Shown here: positions 11,969 to 21,879 of the stretch, one piece after another
Layout of the letters: every line of letters starts with the position of its first letter
Numbering within the stretch: the first letter of the stretch is position 1
Origin: Haemaphysalis longicornis
Taxonomy: Eukaryota; Arthropoda; Arachnida; Ixodida; Ixodidae
Direction of reading: 5' to 3'
Length of the DNA stretch: 64,000 nucleotides
Assembly (NCBI GenBank): GCA_013339765.2
Contig: CM023454.1
Span: 63,927,878-63,991,877 of the forward strand
The notes under the pieces: generated by a model
Seen by the model: only the letters and a program-made list of their open reading frames with translations
What the model was told of the DNA's origin: nothing
Databases searched by the model: none
Position numbers and translations under genes: made by a program

Positions 11969-12180
11969 GTTTCTGCATGCACCGGTGTCTACTGTGTTCA
12001 GGAAGGGCCATCATTTTCAATCCATCTCTACAGTGAACGATCTTGCGCGGTCAACGAAGGTTTCATCAATTGCTATTGCGGCGATGTTGCTCGCAGTGTT
12101 ATTGTGGAAACACCTGGTGGCAACCATATCAGCTAGACTTTAAATGCTTGGTTTTACGGCGTGTTGAATAGTATCAAGGC
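11969..12180 (+). pseudogene. Exon-like unit A of a duplicated pair, unrecognised Cys-containing product
   Basis: The unit begins directly after a splice-acceptor-like TATTGCAG (AG at 11967-11968). From its first base it aligns, without a frame-breaking gap, with unit B that begins at 12300 (offset 331). Roughly two thirds of bases match over about 185 bases by eye. Shared peptide features are CxG/CSA near the start, a GPSFS block, and a CGDV...GGN/CGN block followed by ISxT or IWT. In this copy the codon matching the conserved Trp of unit B is TAG, so the frame is closed at about 12133. Homology fades after about 12175 and no donor was found. The family is unknown to me. Because the acceptor and the reading phase are shared, I read this as a duplicated exon of a host gene that has decayed. 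Confidence 0.45.
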
Positions 12181-12299
12181 GCAGACGACGTTTTTGATGA
12201 GAGTGCAACCTACAAAACCATCGAATCGTTAATGCTTCTCAGAGAGTCCGCTGGCAGCATGAATACATTCGCGTCAAAATCCAGTGCCCTCTCTCCCAG

Positions 12300-12604
12300 A
12301 ATGCTGCATGCTCCGCAATATAGAATGTTCAATACGGCCCGTCTTTTTCAACCTATCTCAGCAAAGTACCGTCTACGTCGGTCAACAAAAAATCCGTCAA
12401 TTCCTCCTGCGGCGACGTTTCTTGCAGTGTTACGGCGAACACGTCTTGTGGCAACCGTATCATCTGGACTGTAAACGTGCAGTCAAATTTTTCGTGGTAC
12501 GGTTTCAAGTCCAAGACAATTTCTGCAACCAACACGAAACCCATGTTCCGTTGCCACAGAACCTATTGCCTATGTTCTGTCTTGTCCAATGTTGTGTTTT
12601 GCAG
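12300..12604 (+). pseudogene. Exon-like unit B of a duplicated pair, with donor site
   Basis: The unit is preceded by a pyrimidine-rich acceptor (CCCTCTCTCCCAG, AG at 12298-12299) and ends at a strong donor-like GCAG|GTAAGAGT at 12604/12605, giving a 305-base exon. In the phase shared with unit A the peptide carries GPSFSTYLSK, then SSCGDVSCS, CGNRIIWTVN, and a Cys-rich end CHRTYCLCS. One in-frame TAG lies eight codons from the start, where unit A has a Tyr codon. A second frame is open through most of the region (12284-12625) but does not show the similarity to unit A, so I do not consider it the coding frame. Extracellular, disulphide-rich type composition is suggested by the cysteines; function unknown. 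Confidence 0.45.
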
Positions 12605-12702
12605 GTAAGAGTAAATACCAACTAAATACCTGTAGAAGTGGTAAGTATTTTTCACTGCTGCTGTCAAATCCTCCTGCCGTCCGCATGAATCTCCACTCTT
12701 CC

Positions 12703-13090
12703 CTAGTTGGGCTGGCGTAGCAGCTCGTTAGGGCCCTGTTTCAGCACCAAACACACAGAAATGGGGCCAATAACCGGCCCTCCGGCCTTGATGTGGTGAA
12801 AGAGGGTACGGTACCTTTGTAATGCAATCTCAGCGCTCATCCTCGCGGTGTCGTTGGTACCGATGTGAAAGATGAGGAGAGACACCCCTCTTGGGCCGAA
12901 TTACAGCAGTTTCATGACGTCGTCTATTCGGGTGCAAGGCTGCGATATGAATGCTGGAGAGTCTGGGCTGGACTTGGTTGAAGTGCGTGTTAAAGTGTTT
13001 CGTCTGGGAATGACCAACGACGGGACAGGTGCGTGCATGCTGGAAGAATTTCCAGGTGATCCGTTTCGCAGAAGCGCTGAAGGCAGCCAT
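12703..13090 (-). pseudogene. LINE ORF1 remnant with SGNH-hydrolase-like domain, second family
   Basis: Minus-strand remnant with a SGNH layout distinct from the one at 0.6-1.5 kb. Block I reads VVGHSQ near 13015-13035, where the expected GDSQ has Asp changed to His. The block with GxND is intact as HIGTND near 12845-12865, preceded by VSLLIF. A frameshift separates the two blocks (around 12960-12990), and a stop lies near 12903. SGNH domains of this type occur in ORF1 proteins of CR1-like LINEs; host SGNH genes are an alternative but the surrounding transposon debris argues for a LINE. Downstream of 12703 I see no endonuclease or reverse transcriptase, so the copy is truncated. Confidence 0.6.
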
Positions 13091-13149
13091 TGCAAGGGAT
13101 ACTTTGATTGCGAGAGCGGCTGTCTTACGTTGCCGAAAATATAATAAAA

Positions 13150-13330
13150 AGTTTGTATCGCTTCAAACAAAACAGGTTGTTTGTCGACGTTTCGGTCGGA
13201 TGACGACCTTTTTCAAGGCAACATTTGGTATTTCTCGGCACGTATTTATAAGATCGTCTTTCAATGACACCGAAGAAAGAGTAATGGGGGATTTGGTGAT
13301 AAAAGCAAAGTAAACACACTCTCGATGAGG
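13150..13330 (-). ncRNA. Penelope-type pLTR piece with hammerhead-like motif
   Basis: On the minus strand there is a TATAAATACG box (near 13236-13252), followed about 30 bases later by a motif at 13186-13219. It forms a short GGTCG/CGACC stem with a TCATC loop and is followed by CGAAACGTC, as in the hammerhead ribozymes that sit in Penelope-like elements' terminal repeats. The CTGATGA core box, however, reads CTTGAAA, so self-cleavage is doubtful. Penelope-like element hammerheads are established knowledge; the match here is partial. A Penelope GIY-YIG remnant lies about 0.8 kb upstream on the same strand, which supports the assignment. Confidence 0.4.
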
Positions 13331-14010
13331 TGAGGTAAAGGATTGCAACAAAGGGAGAGAAAAAAAAGAAAGAAAAAACCCTCAAACACAACCAGAAGGG
13401 AGAGAAGAGGAGACAACTCTTAATAAACGCTGTCCTCTATGGTTTGTCGGTTTGTAGAAAGATAGAGAGGGACCGCCTGCTCAGAAGGGCGCTGCTATGG
13501 TGAAGAAAGGAATGTGCAAAGCAGTAGCAGGGATACTTTCCCACAATCACTGGGGGTCAGAGAATTTCAATGGTCTCGGATATTGCAGGAGGAGTTTAAA
13601 GGAAGCGGTCGGAGCCGCGCACAAGTTTTTGTGACACCAACCCAAAAAGTACATAGGAAGGCTCGTTATGAGTTTAGATACGGTCTCTGCACTGTGGCTC
13701 AAACATGCAGAATTCCTCCGTCCGAGCGGCAGGACGGGCGGGCGGCATTTATCATTCTTAGGTCTATTTTTCCGCGACTTGTCCGGGCAGCCGAAGGGGT
13801 CGTCCCTCACCATGAACCCAGGGAATGACGCTTATAATCGAACACAATTATCTACGGCGCCCTCGAGTGGCGCGGGTCCTTTGTTAGGGGAAACACCAGC
13901 GGTCGCCTCAATGTTTGTGATATATGCCGCCTGTGCTGGAACCACAGAGAGCAAATAAACAATATATGATTTTTTTTATTTATTGGTTAATAGACACAGA
14001 GACTTACCGT
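13331..14010. other. Spacer between Penelope-like remnants
   Basis: Contains a purine-rich tract (13345-13420) and short overlapping ORFs on both strands (13514-13958) without motifs. It may be the 3' untranslated part of the Penelope-like element on the minus strand. Confidence 0.3.
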
Positions 14011-14577
14011 TTAGATAGGAGATTTTTGTGCAGCCAGATTTTCAAGAGCAGGTTTAGACGACTTAGTGCTGGGGCTAACATTCCTTCCAGCCTTTAAGGT
14101 AATGAGCTTGTGAATAATGTACGATTCACATAATTCGCGTTTTCTTTTAATGAAAATCGACTTAATAAAAGGGTAACTTTGACGGAATCGAATGGGTGGT
14201 TTTTGAATGAGTATGGCGGGATAAGGGTAGATCCGGGAGTGAATAAACATGCGTGTGGTGGTTGTTGCAGTGCATGCGGAATGCCGTGTCCCTCTGGGCA
14301 ATGTACTGAATGCCCCAAACACGCACTCCATAAGGTTCACCACATTGGATGAGTCGCAGTCGAGTGTCGTGTGAATGAAATGTTCGAATCTGGAGCTGGT
14401 GACTTCTGACGCCTTCGTTGTCCGCATGTGTTCACATACGTGGCACCGTGACGTTCCGCGTAGCTGACACCCACGTTTCGGCGTCTTCTTTGTTTTGGCG
14501 TGTACAAGGTAACCTTTCATATTTATGGACGCCTGTATGCAACACGAGGAGTAGGGAGAAAGATTTCTGAAAGCCAT
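14011..14577 (-). pseudogene. Penelope-like element, C-terminal GIY-YIG endonuclease remnant
   Basis: An open minus-strand frame of 188 codons, but its middle only makes sense with two frame changes. It starts with a Cys-containing segment (CQLRGTSRCHVCEHM) as found just before the GIY-YIG domain of Penelope-like elements. It continues to SNVVNLMEC, which matches the usual NVVYLxxC strand. In the +2 frame it then reads GIQYIAQRDTAFRMHCNNHH (the GIY-YIG core with Gly of YIG changed to Ala), and in the first frame it ends with RELCESYIIHKL.TLKAG. GIY-YIG nucleases nick target DNA for Penelope retrotransposition. The reverse transcriptase part expected upstream (above 14577) is not visible. Inactive. 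Confidence 0.7.
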
Positions 14578-14937
14578 TCACTCTGTTGCAGCATGTTGAA
14601 ATGCTTTTTCCAACATTTTGTTTATGCTCGGGGAATTGCCCCCGAACGTCCGAACTAGCTTGTCTCTGCCTTTCTTGTTTCGTGCTTTTTCATGCAGCAA
14701 CTATAGCGGCCACTTCCGGGGATAAAAGATGGCCGTTCGAAATTAGCGTCGTTGATTGTGGGTGGAGGTGTGATTCATCTGCGAGAATATTGCGCACGTT
14801 TTATGTGTTTACTTCGAAGTCCTCGGTGCAGGGACAAATTCTCCTAAATCGGTAGGCCTGCGAGTATGGGATACTCGTCTCACAGTGGCGCGGATGACAA
14901 CAGATGAAAACAACGCTAACGACCAGGCTGGTTCCGC
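14578..14937. other. Spacer, nothing recognised
   Basis: Short ORFs only. It abuts the target-site duplication of the I-like LINE on its right. Confidence 0.35.
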
Positions 14938-14954
14938 TCCATGTTAACACTAAA
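14938..14954. repeat. Target-site duplication, left copy (17 bp)
   Basis: TCCATGTTAACACTAAA, identical to 20321-20337. The two copies exactly bracket the LINE body 14955-20320. Confidence 0.9.
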
Positions 14955-15178
14955 GAGAGAGAGAGGAATTTTATTGAAATGAAATAAACACAGAAAGGTC
15001 GGCCTGACGGTAGTATATCTGGCCAGCTATTCTGTGTGTGGGAAGCGAAAGTGGAGGAACGAGTGTGGATAGAGGACGAGAGAGATGAAGATGGCGGAGA
15101 AATAAATGAAGGGCTATGTATAGAAGATGCCTATACCGTTATGGTGTATGCGATAAAGTTAAGCCCGACGGGCCTCAA

Positions 15179-18100
15179 CTACAATATCTCTGAGAGGCCG
15201 CTGCTGCGCAGAAATGTCAGCACAGCTTTAAATGCACTGTAGGAACGCTTCGCGTCTGGCCAAGGTCCCAGCAGCACTTCCTCCGACACCACGCGACAGT
15301 CCAAACGGGCCAATGTTCTCACTAATTGTTCTCGAGGTTGCGCATAGCGTGGACAGTGGCAGAGAACATGCGAAATAGTCTCTGGTACAAGGCATGTCTC
15401 ACAGTCTGGGTCACTCGTAAAACCAATGAGGTGCTTGTAGTGACGGGTAAAGGCTACGCCAAGCCGTAGTCGGTGAAACAGCGTGGCGTAGTTTCGCTGA
15501 ATACCAGGAGATAACCGAAACTTGCAGTCGGGGTCCAGGCGGTGTAATCTTCTATGACGATTGTCAGGGTGGGACCAGTGATTCGCCGAGGCGTGGCGGA
15601 GAATGGTAAACAGAAGGGCGGTCGTGTCCGTCCTTGCGAAGGGCAGACGTATAACATCTGCATTTGCAGAAACCTTCTGTGCCTCCTGGTCAGCCCAGTC
15701 GTTAGCAGCTAGCCCGCAATGGCCTGGTACCAACTGAATGGTGAGGACATGTCCTTGTTGCAGTGCCAATGAGCATAATTCGAGTACTTCCGCATCAAGG
15801 GCATAATAAGGTCCTTGCCTCATAACTCCGTTGAGGACCTGGAGTGCTGGCGGCTACAAAACAGGGTCCAAGCTTGAGGTGATTCACGGGAGACAAAACG
15901 AATCGCCTCCCGTATGGCAACCAACTCAGTGGCAGTAGAAGTTGTCTTGTGGTCTAGTGTGAATCCTCGGGTAACGCATAAGCTTGGAATTACCACAGCC
16001 GCGGTGGACCGGGATGCAGTCGCAGAGCCATCAATATATACATGTACAATTCCAGCGTACTTGTCTGTCAAGAACGCTAGAGTCAACTGTTTAAGGGCTA
16101 TTGATGGCAAAGAGGACTTCTTCCCAATTCCCGGGATGAAAAGGTAAATTGATGGTTTTGATAGTACCCACAGAGGATTCTGGGAAACCACCATTGGGGC
16201 GAAACCTGATGGGATCTTATGTTGGTGTTGCAAAATGGCTGCCGCAAAACTACTTCTCGAACACGTAGTAGGAAGAGCCGATAATGGATGGTGTTCATGC
16301 CTTGTGAAGCATCTAAGGTAGACTCGAAGGGGTTCGCCCAAAACAAGTGCATGCATCGGAAAAACACGTGCCTCGGCAATTGTGCCCACAGTTGAGGTAC
16401 ATCGTGGTAGCCCCAAGCATATTCTGAGGGCTTGTGCTTGCAAACCCTCCAATGTGCGCCGGGAAGAAGTTCGCAGGTTTGAAATGGCTGGCAGGCTGTA
16501 ACGAAGATGCCCCAAAAACAGGCTCCGGTACAACTGGAGAAGGGCGTTCTCAGATGGACCTCATCTCATCCCCGCCACGAAGCGAAGAACATGTACTAGG
16601 TTTGCAAGTTTAGTCTTCAACGAGGCTATGTGTTTCGTCCACGACAGACCGCGGTCTACAGTCACTCCCAAAAATCTGTGGTGCGTGACTAAAGTATCAG
16701 TGTCCCCTCAATATTGATAGGATACCGGAGCATCGACTTTCTGGTGAATGCAAGAACGGCGCATTTTTCTGGCGCTAAACTCAGGCCTTGATGGCACAAG
16801 TACCGAGACGTCGTTGTTGCGGCTCGCTGTAAACGGGCTCGCAGCTGCGGTCGAGTTACACCAGAAGTCCAGATGCAGATATCGTCAGCGTACATAGTGA
16901 CTCTGACGACTTCAGTCATTTCGTCCACGAGACCGATTAGGGCAATATTAAAGAGGGTGGGTCTCAGTACTCCTCCTTGTGGAACACCACGATTAACCTG
17001 GTGGAGTCCTGTGTCACCGGCAGACGTGGACATGAAGATTGTCCGACCAGTAAGGTAACTGGAAATCCACTCATAGAGTCGGCCGCCTACTCCCACAATC
17101 TCTAGAGCATCCATAATCGCACTGTGGAGCACGTTGTCATAGGCGCCTTTGATGTCGAAAAACAATGCGCCCGCGATTCGGCGACGGTTTCTTTCTTGCT
17201 CCACTGAAGACACCAGATCGATGAAACTGTCTATAGAGGATCGTCCTCTTCGGAATCCTGTCATGTCATCCGGGTAAATGTTGTTTTTCTCAAGAAACCA
17301 TTCGAGTCGGGCCAGCACCATTCTCTCCATAACCTTTCCGATGCAGCTTGCCAATGCGATGGGTCTGTATGAGGACAGCTCCAAGGGGGATTTTCCTGGC
17401 TTCAGTAGAGCAACCACACGACTGCATTTCCAATGGTTGGGGACAGAGCTGGAGATCCACGTTGCATTGAACCATTATAAGAGAGCTTTCCGACCTTCGC
17501 TGCCAAGGTTTCGCAGTACGCAGTACCGTACACCATCAGGTCCTGGAGCAGATGAACGGCAGGAGGCTGAAAGAGCGGCATCCAGCTCTTGCAGCGAGAA
17601 CGGAACGTTGAGGCGGTCGTCTGTGGTCTGCGGTGTACGCCTTTGTGTACGGGGAAGCAGGGCGTGGGATCCATCAGCAAGCATTTTGCAATATGCTTCA
17701 GCTACCTCTACTTCGCTTTTTCCTGTGCTTAGAGCCAAAGCACGAAAAGGGTACAGTTGCTTCGGGTGGTACTGGAGATTTCGCACCACTTGCCAAATTC
17801 TTGAAAGGGGCTTGCGCGGATCTAATGAAGAGCAAAATCGCCTCCACTGCTCTCTTCCAAGCTTTTCTAAATGGCGTCGTATTTTCCGTTGCACGCGGCG
17901 ACATTCTGTTAGATCTGCTGCAGCCTGGGTTCTTCTATACCTCCTCTCTGCGCGGCGTCTTATCGCACGGAGTTCTTCGTACACGGCATCTATGGGTGTT
18001 CGATGTATGGGAGTGCTAACGTACTTCGTGGTGAACTCCATAGCAGACAGTATGGCGCTTTCTACATCGGACTCCGACGTAATAGTTGCGCATGACTCCT

Positions 18101-18851
18101 CAACCATCAACGTAAACTTTCGCCAATCAGTACAACGGATCCTAGGGACGTCAGACGTGTGGAACCAGCGCAGTTGTACGTAGGTCGGAATGTGATCACT
18201 CCCATGTGACTCAACATCACAACATTAAGTTTCAGATGTTGACAGAGTCTTTGATACGATTGCAAGGTCCAAGCAACTACTGTACGAGAGCCCACGAAGA
18301 AAGGTAGGGGAACCGTCGTTAATAACCACAAAGCTTTTGTCGTGAATAAAGTCTGCAAGGTCATTTCCTTTCTTGTTAGTAGCCGCACTGCCCCACAGGA
18401 GGGTGGTGGGCATTAAAATCACCGACGATGATGTGTGGACCGGAACAAGCGTGCACCACAGAGCTCAGGTACGTGAAGTCAAGGTCCGCGCGTGGAGGTA
18501 TGTAAGCCCCGATGACCGAAATGACTCGACGCTTGTGCGTTAACGTCACGCAAATATGTTCATTTGAAGCATGAGCAGAAAGCGCATGTCTGACGTAAGG
18601 TATGTCCTTTCGTACGCATAATAATACCTTGCTGGGTATTCCTTCCTTCTGTGACAACAGGAGAACGTAACCGGAGAGACGAAACGGGGCAGATATGTTT
18701 GGATCACATATAACCACGACTGGGAACTTGTATTTAACATGCGCTGCCGAAAATCTGACATCCGCCCTCTCAGTCCTCTTGCGTTCCATTGCATCACGAA
18801 AGAATTGTGAAGTCTCTCTTCCAGTAAAGTTATGCCGTTTTTTTGCGCCAT
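15179..18851 (-). pseudogene. I-like LINE ORF2: endonuclease, reverse transcriptase, RNase H (frameshifted)
   Basis: Likely start is the ATG at 18851 (MAQKNG), overlapping the ORF1 stop by a few bases' distance. The endonuclease shows MQWNARGLRGR, GDFNAHH (about 18412-18432) and GSDHIP (about 18190-18210). The reverse transcriptase has SSAPGPDG, LSSYRPIAL, GFRRGRSS, motif A FFDIKGAYDN (about 17130-17160), RGVPQGGVL and YADD at 16881-16892. RNase H shows VYIDGSATA (about 16030), STATELVAI and VPGHCGLAANDWAD (about 15700-15740). The end carries a CCHC knuckle CETCLVPETISHVLCHC (about 15345-15410). Frame breaks occur near 18740, 18400, 18225, 17475, 16690 and 15822, plus a TGA near 16556. All catalytic motifs are preserved across the breaks, which suggests recent damage or sequence errors. 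It would prime reverse transcription at a nicked target. Confidence 0.88.
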
Positions 18852-18857
18852 AATAAA

Positions 18858-20213
18858 TCACTGGAGTGCCTCAATGAGCGGCTCCAACGCATCTAGAACC
18901 TGCACCACAGTTTTCGCAGATTGACTTTTCAGACCTGCGATGAGTTTTCGCATAGTGTTTAGCAGCTGTTTAAGCATGCGTAACACCTTCTCATCGGCGC
19001 TCCTCTCTTCATTGCTGTGCTTTTTATGTGGGCCTTTCACTACAATGGCTGACTTGTTTGCAGCAGAAACCGTTTGCGACAAGAGAGGCCAGTCGTCGGC
19101 GGATACAGTTGCAGACGCAATATTTGCTCGACGAGGAGGAACCAGAGGAGGTCGTGGTTCTTCCTGTGTCAACACCTGTGGGAGTGGCGCCAACGGTGGC
19201 GCCGCTGTGGTTTGCAAATCCCATGGGCGAGATATACTGCGTGACTGTCGACGTCTGCAACGGGAGCTTCGACGACGTCTCCGAACGGACGCTGCAGCCT
19301 CTCTGTGCGTAGAGTTATCTCTGACCATCGTGTGCAGAACTCGACGCTCATGCATCATTTTTGGGCATTCATTAGAGGTTGCCTCGTGAGGACCCGAACA
19401 ATTTGCACATTTCAGCGTGCCTTTGCAGTTAACATGGTCATGAGCATCACCACACCGCTTGCATGCTACGGCATTCTTACAAGCAGCACTGACATGACCT
19501 AGCTTCTGACACTTATAGCATTGAAGGGGCCGTGGCACATACGGACGCACACGATGTCGTACATAGCCTACTTTCACTGACGCTGGAAGCGAATCGCACG
19601 GAAATACTACCTTCACGCACCGCGAGCGACCGATGCGATGAATGTCCAGGATGCGGACCGTTGACGAAAGGAGCTGCACTAGGTCACTGTCGTTGATCTC
19701 CGGGTCTACATCAGAGATGACACCAGTCGTTGTTTCCTTTCCGTGAGCCAAGCACGAACGCACCTGGATGTTTCCTAACCCTGTGATGGCCTTCAAAGTG
19801 TCTATGATGCCGTCGGTGGTCACATCAACCATTAGCACGTTCAATCGGGCATTGATCCGGATTTCCTTGACCTTGTTAACCGCAACCCGGCGAATGTACT
19901 CTGTCAGTTTCTGACGGTTCAACGTATTTAGGTTATCGGTCTTCTTGACGGGCACATAACCAACCGTGAAGACCTTCGGACCAGTGGGCATTCCGGCCAT
20001 CGTCTCACTCGTCGTTGAGGTGCCGCGGAGTTTCCTCTTCAAACGACGCCCTGTGACGACGGTGAATTCGCTGTCCGAGTCCATTTCCTCAGTCATGGAG
20101 CCTTCCGAGGATTCGTGGCAGCCAGGGGAATCCAAGTTGTCGGCTCCCGGCAGCGGAGACGACGCCGACCGCTGTGCATGGTCGGGGGGAGGAGGGGGTT
20201 CATTATCCCCCAT
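18858..20213 (-). CDS. I-like LINE ORF1, gag-like RNA-binding protein, intact
   Basis: The product is 451 residues from the ATG at 20213 (MGDNEPPPPP); the frame is open further upstream into the target site, but that upstream Met lies in flanking DNA and is unlikely to be used. N-terminal 50 residues are acidic and Pro-rich. A basic linker follows at about 55-65 (GRRLKRKLRG), then a globular part with the conserved IRINARLNVLMVDV and RIGRSRCVKVVFP segments typical of LINE gag-like ORF1. Three zinc knuckles follow: C232-C235-H240-C245, C251-C254-H258-C263 and C269-C272-H276-C283. Next come an Arg/Ser-rich tract (about 300-335) and a helical C-terminus. It binds LINE RNA in a cytoplasmic particle. 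Its stop at 18858 nearly touches the ORF2 start. This is the only intact protein gene of the element. Confidence 0.85.
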   Translation of the reverse strand: MGDNEPPPPPDHAQRSASSPLPGADNLDSPGCHESSEGSMTEEMDSDSEFTVVTGRRLKRKLRGTSTTSETMAGMPTGPKVFTVGYVPVKKTDNLNTLNRQKLTEYIRRVAVNKVKEIRINARLNVLMVDVTTDGIIDTLKAITGLGNIQVRSCLAHGKETTTGVISDVDPEINDSDLVQLLSSTVRILDIHRIGRSRCVKVVFPCDSLPASVKVGYVRHRVRPYVPRPLQCYKCQKLGHVSAACKNAVACKRCGDAHDHVNCKGTLKCANCSGPHEATSNECPKMMHERRVLHTMVRDNSTHREAAASVRRRRRSSRCRRRQSRSISRPWDLQTTAAPPLAPLPQVLTQEEPRPPLVPPRRANIASATVSADDWPLLSQTVSAANKSAIVVKGPHKKHSNEERSADEKVLRMLKQLLNTMRKLIAGLKSQSAKTVVQVLDALEPLIEALQ

Positions 20214-20320
20214 CCTTGAAGATATCGTGTCGAGAAAGCAGTTTTTAGAGAGGAAAACGTGCGAAAAAACAAGAGAGCTCAAGGAACAGAACCTTCCTTC
20301 TGCTTCTTCTTCTTCTCCCA

Positions 20321-20337
20321 TCCATGTTAACACTAAA
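20321..20337. repeat. Target-site duplication, right copy (17 bp)
   Basis: Identical to 14938-14954; next base differs (C versus G), so 17 bp is the full length. Confidence 0.9.
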
Positions 20338-21330
20338 CACTAAACTCCAGTACTGTATATAGTAGGAAGTCAAAGAGCTCACAAGCATCACATAGAATTG
20401 AAATAGATCGATAGTTCGACGGGTCTAGTTTTGACCCTGATATAAATATAGGAACAACCCAAGCAGCCATCCAACAAGCGGTGATCTTGCCGGCCTGGAC
20501 AGAAGTTTGAAATATACACGTCAAGACAGGAACAGGAATATCACCAATTGATTTATTACTGCAGAAGAAATGCCATCAAGGCTGCACGAAGGCAAAGATT
20601 TTTTATTTTTAAGGCTTTCGAAAGAAGCCTTTTCAGAACCAAGGTTTCTGAATATCGTAAACCAAAAGAGTTGAAGGTTGCAAGCTGCACTTTTTGCCGT
20701 ATGCCCTATGACGCAAAGGTATTAGCAACGTCTTATCAGTTTTCCCCACGTTCATCTAGAAGCTGATATTTTTAGGTGGTTTTTATACGTTTGTCAACGA
20801 ACGTAGTCCCGAAAAGCTTTGCCATTGCTTGTTGCAGTACCCTCAAGATCGTCGATGTGACGAGACCGATCTTGCTTGACCAGATATCGACAAAAAGATA
20901 TGAGTAAACCAAACTCGTTCTGCCATATTTTTGCCCCGTTTTCTTGAGTTGTTTCCGAGCCTGGACTTTAGTTTCAGTTCAGCAGAAAACCAACGCGGAA
21001 AAGTGCGCTTCTTTTCAATTTTGTAGCTACAAATCTACTTAAAACTTCATGGGGAACTTCATTAAAATCAGTTTGCAAGTCAAGGTGATTGAGGTTGGCG
21101 GTTGGCAACCAGTGAGGTTTATGAGAAACTGAAATAAACCAGTGTAGTCCCCGCGATAAAGGCGTGGGACATCTTCCCGGTGTGCAAGGTGGAGAGCTTT
21201 GATTACCGTGAGAGATGTTATATAAAGAAATGTGTAAAGGAGGGTAAAGCTTGTCGGGCTGTACAAGGTCAGTATTACTGTACGAGACCTCGACAGCTTT
21301 CAAGTCAGTAAAACCCATTTCCAAAACGTT
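20338..21330 (-). pseudogene. Jockey/CR1-like LINE reverse-transcriptase remnant
   Basis: Minus-strand remains of an ORF2, best seen at 20340-20524. There WMAAWVVPIFISGSKLDPSN then YRSISIL matches the reverse-transcriptase fingers block (W..A.V.PI.KSG......YRPISL). Upstream on the minus strand, in other frames, are a SSAVI/DGIP-like block (about 20570-20620), a stretch resembling the linker between endonuclease and RT (20700-20960), and the 116-codon frame 20974-21324. The palm with the YADD box is missing: the sequence breaks where the I-like LINE inserted, and the part beyond the insertion at 14937 does not continue the RT, so a deletion or rearrangement also occurred. Dead. Confidence 0.55.
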
Positions 21331-21394
21331 CCCACATAAATGCTAATTAAGGATACACTGATGCAAAGTTGAGAATAAATGTAGTAAACTTTAA

Positions 21395-21847
21395 TCACAT
21401 AGTAACTGGGTAGATTACAGTAGTTTTGATAAAGTTTCGGACGCCCTTAAAGTCAATGGGATGTGTTCTGTGTGATACGTAGTAGATCCACACAAGGGGG
21501 CCCTCGGCCCTAGAACAATGCACCCCTGTGATACAAGTGGATCCTTTCGGTTGCTCTTTCCTGCTGCCAAATGCAACGGACCGTGAAATCAACGATCCCA
21601 GGGCAACGCTTCCCAGCTGCCTCGTGCGGCTGAGTTTTGCCTTAATTTGGCTTAGAACCTGCCAACGGTGTTTCTTCGGCTCATCGGTGCGTACTGGTAA
21701 ACGGCCCACTTTCCCGGAACGCTCTACTGTAGGCTGCAAAAGCAACAGCCGGACAGACACGCCCTGTTCTTGGCAAATGCAGTCAGGTACTGTGTTTGGA
21801 ATGAGGTGATGTGATTTGCCGCTGGCTGCAATCTGTTTGTGTGTCAA
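21395..21847 (-). CDS. Unrecognised 150-codon ORF
   Basis: A long uninterrupted minus-strand ORF of mixed composition, basic in the middle (about residues 60-100), without recognised motif. The opposite strand has a 93-codon ORF (21528-21809). It lies between two LINE remnants of opposite orientation and may be non-coding. No splice or poly(A) signal is convincing. Length alone is the argument for listing it. Confidence 0.2.
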   Translation of the reverse strand: MTHKQIAASGKSHHLIPNTVPDCICQEQGVSVRLLLLQPTVERSGKVGRLPVRTDEPKKHRWQVLSQIKAKLSRTRQLGSVALGSLISRSVAFGSRKEQPKGSTCITGVHCSRAEGPLVWIYYVSHRTHPIDFKGVRNFIKTTVIYPVTM

Positions 21848-21879
21848 TTGTTTGACGTTTGCTTTTAGTTAAAGCGGGT

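Larger units (their letters stand above)
14955..20320 (-). mobile_element. Complete I-like LINE insertion (5366 bp)
   Basis: A minus-strand non-LTR retrotransposon flanked by a perfect 17-bp target-site duplication, so both ends are defined. Order on the minus strand: short 5' UTR (20320-20214) beginning with a GAAGAAGAAG run, ORF1 with three CCHC knuckles (20213-18858), and ORF2 with EEP endonuclease, reverse transcriptase, RNase H and a C-terminal CCHC (18851-15179). A 3' UTR follows with an AATAAA signal (about 14970-14980) and a terminal CT-dinucleotide tail (14955-14967). The presence of RNase H and a knuckle-type ORF1 fits the I/R1 group of LINEs (family knowledge). ORF2 is broken in at least five places, so this copy needed a partner's enzymes or decayed after insertion. 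It landed inside an older Jockey-like LINE (20338-21330). Confidence 0.9.

Noticed and set aside
17278..18183. 301-codon plus-strand ORF
   Set aside because: Antisense shadow of the LINE reverse transcriptase on the minus strand, where all catalytic motifs lie.
18940..20343. Plus-strand ORFs of up to 149 codons
   Set aside because: Antisense to LINE ORF1, which has three zinc knuckles on the minus strand.
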